Positions 16,846-24,880 of a stretch of 64,000 nt of DNA are shown in pieces (within the stretch, counting starts at the first letter, position 1; the number at the start of each line of letters is the position of its first letter). Source of the DNA: JACDER01 sp963842575. GTDB lineage: Bacteria > Actinomycetota > Thermoleophilia > Gaiellales > Gaiellaceae. The notes under the pieces are model-generated. The model was not told where the DNA came from. It did not search any database and saw nothing but the letters and a program-made list of their open reading frames with translations. The DNA lies in NCBI GenBank assembly GCA_963842575.1, contig CAWJGS010000006.1, positions 62,001 to 126,000 of the forward strand, written 5' to 3'. The position numbers were made by a program, and so were the translations under genes.

Positions 16846-17769
16846 CTAACCGCGTCGCGCGCTGATTTGTGAACTGATTTCGACCGGCGTCGAAGAGCCC
16901 TGCGCGTGATCGACCTGGAGCGTCGTGTGGTCGACGCCGAAACGCTCGACCAGCATGCCCTCGAGCCGGCGCCGGATGGCGTGGCAGTCGGCGCCCGGCT
17001 TGACCAGGACGTGCGCCGACAGCGCGGGAAAACCACTCGTGACCGTCCAGATGTGCAGGTCGTGGACGTCGACGACGTCCGGGGAAGCGGCGATCTCGCG
17101 GCCGACCTCATCCGGGTCGATCTCCGCCGGTGCGCTCTCGAGGAAGATCTGCGTCGAGTCGCGCAGCAGCCCCCAGCTCGACCAGCCGATGAGCGCGGCG
17201 ACGAAGAGGCTCGCGATGGGGTCGAAGCGGTCCCAGCCGGTCGCGAGGATCAGGCCGCCGGCCACCGCCGTCCCCACGAATGCGGCCAGGTCATTGAGGA
17301 CGTGGACGAACGCGCCGCGCACGTTGATGCTCTCCCGGCTCGCGCGCGAGAGCAGCAGCGTCGCGAGCCCGTTGACGAGGATGCCGACAAGCGCGACGGC
17401 AAGCATGATCCCGCCCCGGACGTCGTCCGGCTCGATCAGCCGGCGCACGGCGCCGTAGACGATCCACACGCCGATGATCAGGAGCGTCAGCCCGTTGATC
17501 TGCGCCGCCAGGACCTCGACGCGCTTGTAGCCGAACGTCCAGCGTCCGTGCGCCGGCCGGGCCGCCATCGAGGCTGCGAAGATCGCGAGGCCCAGCGCGG
17601 CGGCGTCGGTGAGCATGTGCCCCGCGTCGGCGAGGAGGGCGAGCGAGTTGGCGACGAGGCCGAAAACGACCTCGCCGGCCATGAAGAGCACGATGAGGAC
17701 CAGCGCCCCGGTGAGAGCGCGGCGATCGCCGTTTTGCGGCGAATGCGAGTGCGAATGTCCGTGAACCAC
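16846..17769 (-). CDS. Cation diffusion facilitator metal exporter
   Basis: A 307-residue CDF transporter of the CzcD/ZnT group. The N-terminus is histidine-rich (HGHSHSHS). Six transmembrane helices follow. The metal site on helices 2 and 5 is seen as LADAGHMLTD (HxxxD) and VHVLNDLAAF. The C-terminal cytoplasmic ferredoxin-like domain has VHDLHIWTVTSGFPALSAHV, with His residues for regulatory metal. It exports divalent cations, most likely Zn2+, in exchange for protons. It starts at GTG or ATG near 17769 and is divergent from the FtsH-like gene. Confidence 0.92.
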   Translation of the reverse strand: MVHGHSHSHSPQNGDRRALTGALVLIVLFMAGEVVFGLVANSLALLADAGHMLTDAAALGLAIFAASMAARPAHGRWTFGYKRVEVLAAQINGLTLLIIGVWIVYGAVRRLIEPDDVRGGIMLAVALVGILVNGLATLLLSRASRESINVRGAFVHVLNDLAAFVGTAVAGGLILATGWDRFDPIASLFVAALIGWSSWGLLRDSTQIFLESAPAEIDPDEVGREIAASPDVVDVHDLHIWTVTSGFPALSAHVLVKPGADCHAIRRRLEGMLVERFGVDHTTLQVDHAQGSSTPVEISSQISARRG

Positions 17770-17866
17770 TTACTAGTTCGCAGCGTACTCGTCTAAGGAA
17801 AGGACAGACTCCAGAGCTAAACTGATTTCAAAGTGGCCACTGCACAAGAAACGCTGACCCCGCGCC

Positions 17867-20257
17867 TTGCCTCCGGCGAAGAGACGCGGGCGCTTGCCAC
17901 GCAGTGGCGAGGGCCTGAGGCGCGCGGCGACGTTCGTCGCGGCTCTGACCAGCCCCGCGCTCTTCGTCTTCCTCTACTACCACGAGCACGTCGCGCTCGT
18001 CTGGGCGCTGCTGGGGACGATCGCAGCGGTCGCCGCCTTCCGTGGCGCGGTCGACCTGCTCATGCGCAAGGCCATCCCCTGGCCGCGGCTCTTCGGGACC
18101 GAGGAGACGCAGCTTCAGGAAGAAGACGTCATCGCCCGGCGGCGCGTGTGGTTCTGGCGGTTCTGGTTCAAGGTCGCCCTCTTCATCGGTGTCGTCGTCT
18201 CGATCGCCTGGATCATCCGCATGGGCATGCACGGCGGCTACGTCGGCTGGTGGGAGACCGCCACCGTCGTCTGGGACTCGTTCAAGGGGTGGGTCACGAA
18301 CCCGCAGACGCTCCAGTACGCGATCATCCTCGTCCCGCTCTTCCTCGTGAACTTCCTGATCCTCTTCGGCCCGATGCTGGCCATGGGCGTCACGCAGATG
18401 CAGGCATTCGAGCCCGGAGACGCCGAGTGGGGCGTCAAGCTCGAGCACGTGCGCGGGCAGGCCGAGGCGAAGGAGGACGTCCGCCGCGTCGTCAACCTCT
18501 GGCAGTCCGGCGAGGCGTTCGAGGAGGCGGGCGGAAAGCGAGAGCGAGGGCTCTTGTTCCTCGGCGCGCCCGGAACCGGGAAGACGATGCTCTCGAAAGC
18601 GATCGCAACGGGCTTCAACTGCCCCTTCCTGTCCATGCCAGGCTCCGGCTTCGCCCAGACCTTCATCGGGATGGACGTGATCATCGTCCGCTACATGGCG
18701 CGGAAGGCGAAGCGGCTCGCGCGCAAGTGGGGCGGACAGTGCATCGTCTTCATCGACGAGATCGACGCGGTCGGCCGCCGACGCCAGGCGCTCGACGGCG
18801 GCGGGGGGATGATGACTCCGAGCGCCGGCATCGACAGCTTCGAGGAGCACTGCTTCTTCGGCCCGCACGGCTCCCTCACGCCGAGCGGAGACCTGTTCCT
18901 CGAGACCAGGGCCTGGCGCGAGAAGCTCTTCGCGCAGCGCGCCGAGCAGCCGCGAATCAACACCGTCTTCGCGCGCCTGAGCGCGCTCGTGAACCAGGTC
19001 GGAGGGATCGGGATGATGGGCGGCCAGCAGAGCGGAGCCCTGAACCAGTTGCTCGTCGTGATGGACGGCATCGACAACCCGCCCTTCATGCGCAAGTTCT
19101 TCACCAACCGCCTGAACACGCTGCTGGATGCGCTGTACGTCATCCCGACCAGGATCGGCTCGGCCTCGCTCCGTCTCCCGCGGCCGCAGCCGCGCGGCGA
19201 CCAGATCTACTTCATCGGCGCGACGAATGTCCCGCTCGAGGCGCTCGATCCCGCCCTCGTACGTCCGGGCCGGATGGGCCGCCACGTCTGGTTCCGCACG
19301 CCGACGCAACGCGATCGGCTCGACGTCTTCGACCTGTACATCCGCAAGGTCTCGCACGATCCCGACCTCGACACGCCCGAGCGGCGCGACGAGCTCGCCC
19401 GCATCACCATGGGCTACTCCCCGGCGATGATCGAGCAGGTCTGCTCGATGGCGCTCACCTACGCGCACCACGAGGGCCGGCCGGAGTTCAACTGGGAGGA
19501 CATCGTCGAAGCGATGACGACCGTCGAGTCCGGCACGGCGATCAACATCGACTACGTGCCGGAGGAGACGCGGGCGGTCGCGATCCACGAGGCCGGCCAT
19601 GCGGTGGCCGCGCACGTGTACATGAAGGGCGCCGAGTCGACGCGTCTCTCGATTCGCCGTCGCGGCGCCGCCCTCGGCCACCACCAGGCGCTCGAGAAGG
19701 ATGAGCGGTTCAGCTCCTGGCGCAGCGAGGAGATGGCGCGGCTGATCTGGACGCTGGGCGCGATGGCCGCGGAGCGCGTCTTCTACAACGAGAACTCCAC
19801 CGGAGTCGGAGGCGACGTCCAGAGCGCGACCGCTCGCGCGGCGTGGATGGTCGGCGCGTGCGCGATGGCGCCTGAAGCGGTCCAGCTGAACGGCTCCCCG
19901 CGGGGTGAGGCGAAGCGCGAGGAAGCACGCGAGAAGATCCGGCAGCAGTACGAGCGGATCGGCGCGCAGATCATGAACACGTCCGGCGGCGGCGGCCCGT
20001 TCAGCCACGACCCGATCGCGGGCGTGATGGGCGACCGCTCGAAGCGTGCGATGGTCGCGCAGATGCTCGGCCAGGCCTACATGACCGCGCACGTCCTGAT
20101 CGAGCACAACAAGGAAGCGGTCGAGGGCATCGCTCAGGTCGTGATCGCCCGCAAGGAGCTGCACGGAAACGAGCTCGTCCGGCTCCTCGACGACGCTAAG
20201 CTCAAAATCCCCGAAGTGGACCTGACGAAGGAGGAAGCGTGGCCGGCGATAGCGTGA
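17867..20257 (+). CDS. Divergent FtsH-like membrane AAA+ metalloprotease
   Basis: A 796-residue protein. Two or three N-terminal transmembrane regions fall within residues 22-65, 100-118 and 150-175. The AAA+ module has Walker A GAPGTGKT (233-240), Walker B CIVFIDEID (292-300), IGATN (about 450) and the arginine-finger region RPGRMGR (466-472). The M41 protease domain has HEAGH (574-578) and a distal Asp in GVGGDVQSAT (about 650). Unlike canonical FtsH (about 610-650 residues), it carries large insertions after Walker B (about 303-385) and before the IGATN strand (about 402-448). The start is the TTG at 17867; a start in another frame at 17833 looks like noise. It heads a run of overlapping genes. 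Confidence 0.85.
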   Translation: MPPAKRRGRLPRSGEGLRRAATFVAALTSPALFVFLYYHEHVALVWALLGTIAAVAAFRGAVDLLMRKAIPWPRLFGTEETQLQEEDVIARRRVWFWRFWFKVALFIGVVVSIAWIIRMGMHGGYVGWWETATVVWDSFKGWVTNPQTLQYAIILVPLFLVNFLILFGPMLAMGVTQMQAFEPGDAEWGVKLEHVRGQAEAKEDVRRVVNLWQSGEAFEEAGGKRERGLLFLGAPGTGKTMLSKAIATGFNCPFLSMPGSGFAQTFIGMDVIIVRYMARKAKRLARKWGGQCIVFIDEIDAVGRRRQALDGGGGMMTPSAGIDSFEEHCFFGPHGSLTPSGDLFLETRAWREKLFAQRAEQPRINTVFARLSALVNQVGGIGMMGGQQSGALNQLLVVMDGIDNPPFMRKFFTNRLNTLLDALYVIPTRIGSASLRLPRPQPRGDQIYFIGATNVPLEALDPALVRPGRMGRHVWFRTPTQRDRLDVFDLYIRKVSHDPDLDTPERRDELARITMGYSPAMIEQVCSMALTYAHHEGRPEFNWEDIVEAMTTVESGTAINIDYVPEETRAVAIHEAGHAVAAHVYMKGAESTRLSIRRRGAALGHHQALEKDERFSSWRSEEMARLIWTLGAMAAERVFYNENSTGVGGDVQSATARAAWMVGACAMAPEAVQLNGSPRGEAKREEAREKIRQQYERIGAQIMNTSGGGGPFSHDPIAGVMGDRSKRAMVAQMLGQAYMTAHVLIEHNKEAVEGIAQVVIARKELHGNELVRLLDDAKLKIPEVDLTKEEAWPAIA

Positions 20258-21063
20258 CCCCGCCCCCATCCGAGGAGCCGCTGCTGATCGGCGCGCCGTC
20301 GCCGGGCCGGCCGACCGAGCCTCACAGTGTCCGCTTCCGCCTCGCCTACGCGCTCCTGGCCATCGTCCTCGGGGCCGGCGTGGGCGCGTTCATCGTGCTG
20401 CTCGGGCGCGGCTCCCCGAAAGAAACCGCCTGGTCGAACTGGAAGCCCGCCGGGAGCTCCGCCGTCCAGACCAGGGACATCGCCAGCGTCGTCAGCGCCC
20501 AGTACCGGCTGCCGAGCGGGCAGCAGCTCGTCGCCGTCATTCCACGGATGCCCCCGGCGGTCGAGCCCTCGACGCAAGAGACTCCGATCAGTCACATCGC
20601 ACTGGCGCAGAGCTCATCGCCACAGGACATCGAGGTCTTCAACACGACCAACAGCGTCGAGTACGTGCTCTGCGGAGTCGGCTCACGCGGCGGAAGGTGC
20701 GCGATCGGCGAGGGGAAGGCGACCCCGCAGCGGGCGCGTCTGCTCCACCGCGAGTCGCTCGAGCTCGCGCTCTACACGTTCAAGTACGTGGACGGCGTCG
20801 ACTCGGTCGTCGCCCTCCAGCCGCCGCGCCAGGGCTCGAATCCGACGTACGCCCTCTTCTTCCAGAAGGACGACTTCAAGGAGGAGCTCGACCATCCGCT
20901 GAGGCAGACGCTCGAGGGAGCCAGTCCCTTCTCGACGTCCGACTTTCCGGTAGCGCAGCAGGCCCGCGTCGCGCAGATCGTTACGCCCTTCCTCTTCCGC
21001 TTCAGCTACCAGCAGGCCGCCGACCTCTCGGCCGTGCTCGTGCTGCAGCCGCTTGCGGCTTAG
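20239..21063 (+). CDS. Single-pass membrane protein coupled to the FtsH-like protease
   Basis: A 274-residue protein with a proline-rich cytoplasmic N-terminus, one transmembrane helix (about residues 34-57, LAYALLAIVLGAGVGAFIVL) and an extracytoplasmic domain of about 210 residues. There are two cysteines (VLCGVGSRGGRC). No named domain is recognised. Its GTG start overlaps the protease gene by 19 nt, so it is translationally coupled. It could be a substrate adaptor or a regulator of the protease, as HflK/HflC are for FtsH, but there is no sequence similarity to those; this role is inference. Confidence 0.65.
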   Translation: MAGDSVTPPPSEEPLLIGAPSPGRPTEPHSVRFRLAYALLAIVLGAGVGAFIVLLGRGSPKETAWSNWKPAGSSAVQTRDIASVVSAQYRLPSGQQLVAVIPRMPPAVEPSTQETPISHIALAQSSSPQDIEVFNTTNSVEYVLCGVGSRGGRCAIGEGKATPQRARLLHRESLELALYTFKYVDGVDSVVALQPPRQGSNPTYALFFQKDDFKEELDHPLRQTLEGASPFSTSDFPVAQQARVAQIVTPFLFRFSYQQAADLSAVLVLQPLAA

Positions 21064-21403
21064 GGAGCTCGAGCGCTCCAAGGAGCGCCTCGACCGGCTC
21101 GACTTCTACCCGCGGCCGGTCTCGATCCGCGGCGTGCAGGTGCTCACGGTGCCCAGGCTGTTCCGCCTGCCCGGCATGCGCCGCTACGACGGCTACGCCC
21201 TGCCGTGGACGATTCTCCTGCGCGACCGGCCCGGGACGGGGACGGCCTCCGAGGACCTGATCTGCCACGAGCTCTGCCACGTCTGGCAGATGCAGCACCA
21301 CCCGCTCCGCGTCTTCTGGGCGTGGCTCACCGAGCCGTACGAGCAGAACCCGTTCGAGCTCCAAGCGCGCCGTGCGGACGTAGAGACCAGAATGTCCGCG
21401 TGA
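21053..21403 (+). CDS. Small HExxH metallopeptidase-like protein
   Basis: A 116-residue protein with a zincin-type motif CHELCHVWQMQ (HExxH) and a possible third ligand Glu downstream (NPFELQARRAD). The context resembles DUF4157-like predicted metallopeptidases. YALPWTILLRDRPG precedes the motif. It has no signal peptide. The TTG start at 21053 overlaps the upstream gene by 11 nt and its stop overlaps the next start (GTGA), so it is embedded in the same transcription unit. Catalytic activity is likely from the motif, and the substrate is unknown. Confidence 0.65.
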   Translation: MRLRELERSKERLDRLDFYPRPVSIRGVQVLTVPRLFRLPGMRRYDGYALPWTILLRDRPGTGTASEDLICHELCHVWQMQHHPLRVFWAWLTEPYEQNPFELQARRADVETRMSA

Positions 21404-22503
21404 TTTTTCCCGTAGCGGGGCCGGCGCCGCCGGTCATCACCTCTCCCGGGCCGCGCCAGGCCTCCTTCGGCGCGGTCTCGGGACGGGTCGGGCGGCGCGC
21501 TGTTCGCGTGGTCATACGGGTCGACGGGCGGATACGCGGCGCGCGGGCACCGCGGCGGGGACGCTTCGCGTTCCACGTCCGGCTGCCGCCGAGGGACGTT
21601 TCCATCCGCGTGACGGCCCTCGACAGGAGCGGGCACGGCGCGTCCACGACCGTCCGCCCCGTGCTCGGCCTGCCGGCGGCGGACACGCCACGCTACACCC
21701 GCTCGATCCGCGACGGCAAGCTGACGTCGCTGATCGGGCGGCTCGTCCGTGAGTACTCGGGAACGTCGGCGGTGTACGTGGAGGATCTCCGCAGCGGGCA
21801 CGGCGCGGCCTTCAACGCGCGGGCCCGCTTCTCCGCCGGATCCACGCTGAAGCTCGCGATCGCGGTCGGCGTCCTGCGCTCCCTGCACGGCCCGCCGCGG
21901 GCGGGGTCGAGCGTCTCGGCGCTCATGGACGAGATGCTCATCAACTCCGACAACGCGGCCGCGAACGAGCTCGCCGACCTCTGCGGCGGGGGCTATGTGA
22001 TCGACGAGATGCTGCGGGCGATAGGGCTGAACGACACCGAGATGGACGGCAGCTACATCGTCGGGCCCCGAAAGCGGCCGCCGCAGATCCCCGTGGGGAT
22101 CACGAGCCAGCCGGAGCTCGAGCCGGGCAAGTACACGACCGCGTTCGACCTCGCGCGGATGATCCGATATGTCGAGCTGGCGGCGGCGGCCAAGGGACAG
22201 CTGTCCAAGCGCTACCCCTCGTTCACGCCCGCGGCCGCGCGCTACCTCCTGTACGAGCTGGCGCACGTCCAGGACCCGGGCAAGCTCTCGCGCTACCTGC
22301 CCCGCAACGTGGTGGTCGCGCACAAGGCGGGATGGCATTCGACCGTCCGCCACGACAACGGGCTCGTCTTCTGGAGCCGAGGGTCGTTCGTCGCCACGGT
22401 CATGACGTGGAGGCCAAGCGGGATCGGCTACGACTCGGACGTGCTCGCCGGCCGGGTCGCCTGGCTCGCGCTGCGTCGGTTCGCGCGACTGGCGCACCAC
22501 TAG
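21400..22503 (+). CDS. Class-A beta-lactamase-fold serine hydrolase
   Basis: A 367-residue protein. The N-terminal 100 residues look like a beta-sandwich (GAVSGRVGRRAVRVVIRVDG). A beta-lactamase class A-type domain follows, with the nucleophile motif SAGSTLKLAIA (SxxK), the SDN loop INSDNAAANEL and KAG (VAHKAGWHS) in place of KTG. No Glu166-type omega-loop motif is obvious, so it is more likely a penicillin-binding or esterase-like member than a resistance enzyme. I chose GTG 21400 because it overlaps the upstream stop; a typical signal peptide is not evident after this start, which is odd for this fold. Confidence 0.75.
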   Translation: MIFPVAGPAPPVITSPGPRQASFGAVSGRVGRRAVRVVIRVDGRIRGARAPRRGRFAFHVRLPPRDVSIRVTALDRSGHGASTTVRPVLGLPAADTPRYTRSIRDGKLTSLIGRLVREYSGTSAVYVEDLRSGHGAAFNARARFSAGSTLKLAIAVGVLRSLHGPPRAGSSVSALMDEMLINSDNAAANELADLCGGGYVIDEMLRAIGLNDTEMDGSYIVGPRKRPPQIPVGITSQPELEPGKYTTAFDLARMIRYVELAAAAKGQLSKRYPSFTPAAARYLLYELAHVQDPGKLSRYLPRNVVVAHKAGWHSTVRHDNGLVFWSRGSFVATVMTWRPSGIGYDSDVLAGRVAWLALRRFARLAHH

Positions 22504-22537
22504 ACACGGCGCCGCGAGCCTTGCATAACCTTCCGCC

Positions 22538-23227
22538 GTGTCCGCCGCCCGCGCCCTCTTCTCCGGGCTGATCGACCACGCTCCGCTCTTTCCGCCTGCC
22601 TCGCTGCCGCTCGAGGAAGCTCTCGAGGATCACCGGCGCGCGCTCGCCTCGCCGCACTCGTGGATGGTCGCCCGCTTCGTCTGTCCCGCCTCGCGGCTCG
22701 CCGAGCTGGACGGTGAGCCGCTGCGGCTGAGCGTCGTGGCGGACGTCGACCCCGTCCTGGACGAGCGAGTCGAGGCCGTGGAGGGGCGCGACCCGGCGCT
22801 CGCCCGCCTGGGGCGCGAGACCTACCTGGAGGGAGTCGAGCTGGACGAGGTCAAGGCGGCGGGCGCGCGCGCGAAGGTGCGCTGCGGGCCGGAGCCACCG
22901 CCCGTGGACGAGCTCGCCGGCTTCATCCGTCGCTGCCGCGAAGAAGGCATCCCGTTCAAGGCAACCGCCGGCCTTCACCACGCCGTCCGCAGGGACGAAC
23001 AACTGGGGTTCCTCAACGTGCTGGCGGCCGCCGTCTTCGGCGACGAGGAGCGGGCGCTCGGCGAAAACGACGCCGGCGCGTTCGGGCTCGGCGAGACGTT
23101 CGGCTGGCGCGACCGGGAAGCGGGAGCCGATGAGATCGGGCGCGTTCGGCGCGACCTCTTCGTGTCGATCGGAAGCTGCAGCTTCAGCGAGCCGGTCGAG
23201 GAGCTGGAGGCGCTCGGATGGCTGTGA
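22538..23227 (+). CDS. Conserved hypothetical protein upstream of fumarylacetoacetase
   Basis: A 229-residue soluble protein. Conserved-looking stretches are LIDHAPLFPPASLPLEEAL, an FVCPASRLAEL motif, FIRRCREEGIPFKATAGLHH and GFLNVLAAAVFG. The KATAGLHH motif and alternating strand-helix pattern suggest a TIM-barrel-like fold, but no named family is recognised. The stop overlaps the fumarylacetoacetase start by 10 nt, which implies a joint role, perhaps in aromatic amino acid or homogentisate breakdown. The function is not known. Confidence 0.65.
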   Translation: MSAARALFSGLIDHAPLFPPASLPLEEALEDHRRALASPHSWMVARFVCPASRLAELDGEPLRLSVVADVDPVLDERVEAVEGRDPALARLGRETYLEGVELDEVKAAGARAKVRCGPEPPPVDELAGFIRRCREEGIPFKATAGLHHAVRRDEQLGFLNVLAAAVFGDEERALGENDAGAFGLGETFGWRDREAGADEIGRVRRDLFVSIGSCSFSEPVEELEALGWL

Positions 23228-24261
23228 CGGGGTATGGGATCTTCAACCCGCCCGGCGAGCCGCCGCGCGTCGGCTTCCGGCGCGGGGACGAGGTTTTCGA
23301 CCTCTCTGTCCTCGGCGACGTCTTCCGCGAGCCGTCGCTGAACGCGTTCATGGGCCAGGGACAGGACGTCTGGGCCGAGACGCGGGCTCGGGTCGAGGAG
23401 GGGAAGACGGTGCCGCTGGCGGAGGTCGAGACGCACCTTCCGTTCGAGGTCGCCGACTACGTCGACTTCTACTCGTCGCTCGAGCATGCGACTAACCTCG
23501 GCAAGCTCTTCCGGCCAGGCTCCGAGCCGCTGCTGCCCAACTGGCGCCACCTCCCCGTCGGGTATCACGGCCGCGCCGGGACGATCGTCGTCAGCGGCAC
23601 GCCCATCCGCCGCCCGCACGGCCAGTCGAAGCCGCCGGACGCGGACGAGCCCCGCTTCGGCCCGAGCCGGAGGCTCGACATCGAGCTCGAGCTCGGTTTC
23701 GTGATCGGGACGCCGAGCCGACTCGGCGAGCCCGTCCCGGTCGACCGGGCGCTGGAGCACGTCTTCGGAGTCGTGATCGTGAACGACTGGAGCGCCCGGG
23801 ACATCCAGGCCTGGGAGTACCAACCGCTCGGCCCGTTCCTCGGCAAGTCGTTCGCGACTTCGATCGGCGCCTGGGTGACGCCGCTGGCCGATCTCGAGCC
23901 CTACCGCGTGCCTGGAGCGCAACAGGAACCTGAGCCGCTCGACTACCTGCGCACCGAGCCTTCCGTGTACGACATCGACCTCGAGGTGGAGCTGAACGGC
24001 GAGGTCATCTCCCGCACGAGCGCGCGCAACCTGTACTGGTCCGTCGAGCAGCAGATCGCGCACGCGACCGTCAACGGCGCGTCGCTGCGAACCGGAGACC
24101 TGCTGGCCACGGGCACGATCTCAGGCCCCGAGCCCGACTCCCGCGGCAGCCTGATCGAGCTCTTCTGGAACGAGCGGTTCCTGGAGGACGGGGACGAGGT
24201 CGTCCTCCGCGGCCGCGCCGGCGATGTCGAGCTGGGCGAGGTTACGGGGAAGATCGAGTAG
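23218..24261 (+). CDS. fahA: Fumarylacetoacetase
   Basis: A 347-residue fumarylacetoacetate hydrolase. It has YHGRAGTIVVSGTPIRRPHG, the metal-ligand pair in DIELELGFVIG, and the VNDWSARDIQAWEYQPLGPF and LGKSFATSIGAWVTP motifs that distinguish genuine fumarylacetoacetase from the broader FAH family. It splits 4-fumarylacetoacetate into fumarate and acetoacetate in the last step of tyrosine/homogentisate catabolism. It is shorter at the N-terminus than animal enzymes (about 420) but contains the SH3-like N-terminal domain. No hmgA or hppD is visible in the window. Confidence 0.9.
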   Translation: MAVTGYGIFNPPGEPPRVGFRRGDEVFDLSVLGDVFREPSLNAFMGQGQDVWAETRARVEEGKTVPLAEVETHLPFEVADYVDFYSSLEHATNLGKLFRPGSEPLLPNWRHLPVGYHGRAGTIVVSGTPIRRPHGQSKPPDADEPRFGPSRRLDIELELGFVIGTPSRLGEPVPVDRALEHVFGVVIVNDWSARDIQAWEYQPLGPFLGKSFATSIGAWVTPLADLEPYRVPGAQQEPEPLDYLRTEPSVYDIDLEVELNGEVISRTSARNLYWSVEQQIAHATVNGASLRTGDLLATGTISGPEPDSRGSLIELFWNERFLEDGDEVVLRGRAGDVELGEVTGKIE

Positions 24262-24274
24262 AGGACGGGTTTGA

Positions 24275-24448
24275 GCCGGCAAGGTTGCGCGCTTAACCGC
24301 CCAGGCATGGTACGGCGACTACTTCGGCATCGGGCGGGACCCCGTCGTCCCCAATCGGGTCTGGGTCGGGGCCGAGTACGGAAACAAGCTCCAGCGCGAA
24401 GAAAGCTGGGGTACGACGGTGTTCGCGCTCTCGCCGGGGTTCCTAGCC
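24275..24448 (+). pseudogene. C-terminal remnant of a secreted beta-propeller-like protein
   Basis: Directly after fumarylacetoacetase, a frame with no start codon reads AWYGDYFGIGRDPVVPNRVW, then VGAEYGNKLQREESWGTTVF and ALSPG. This resembles the last blade of secreted sialidase/BNR-type proteins of actinobacteria (WGDYF, DP..P..VWV.GEY). The frame runs on antisense into the next gene without meaning. About 48 residues survive and nothing upstream belongs to it. It is read as gene debris, with modest certainty. Confidence 0.35.
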
Positions 24449-24880
24449 GAGGATGCCGCCGAGCAGGCCGGTCAGGCTCGAGCCGTTCTGGATCAGGAAC
24501 TTGATGGGCGCATGCTTCGCGACCTCGCGTAGCAGCGGCGCGACGATCCCGGGGATCTCTCCGCGGTGCTCCGCCTTGTCGATCGCACCGACGAGCCCCA
24601 CGCGCACGGCTGCCTGAATCTGCTCGTCGCTCCACCGCCCGTTCTTCGAGCCGAGCGCCTCGACCAGCTGCTCCCGCGTCGTGTGCAGCCGGCAGGCCGC
24701 CACATTCAGCCCGTCGAGGACGATCCGTTGCAGCGCCGCATCGAACCCGCTCCCCAGGCTCGGGGTCGTCGCCGTGCACGGGTCGACCCGCTTCACCTCG
24801 CCGAAGCCCCATGCGCCCATGCCGAGCTCCACCGCGAGGAAGACGACGGCGGCGGCGAGCAGGACGGCGATGTACTTCAA
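24443..24880 (-). CDS. Hypothetical exported or membrane-anchored protein
   Basis: A 145-residue protein with an N-terminal hydrophobic segment (YIAVLLAAAVVFLAVELGMG) and a mostly helical mature part of about 115 residues. It has two cysteines (DPCTATTP, AACRLHTTREQL) and ends in a Gly/Leu-rich tail (SLTGLLGGILG). No family is recognised. It overlaps the upstream MFS gene by 4 nt, so the two are one operon and it may act with the transporter. Confidence 0.65.
   Translation of the reverse strand: MKYIAVLLAAAVVFLAVELGMGAWGFGEVKRVDPCTATTPSLGSGFDAALQRIVLDGLNVAACRLHTTREQLVEALGSKNGRWSDEQIQAAVRVGLVGAIDKAEHRGEIPGIVAPLLREVAKHAPIKFLIQNGSSLTGLLGGILG

Noticed and set aside
17828..20269. 813-codon minus-strand frame opposite the FtsH-like gene
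   Set aside because: The plus strand has all AAA+/M41 motifs, while the minus frame has none and a shadow-like composition.
21400..22503. Acquired beta-lactamase
   Set aside because: KTG is replaced by KAG, the omega-loop Glu motif is not evident, and it is embedded in a coupled operon; a housekeeping serine hydrolase is more likely.
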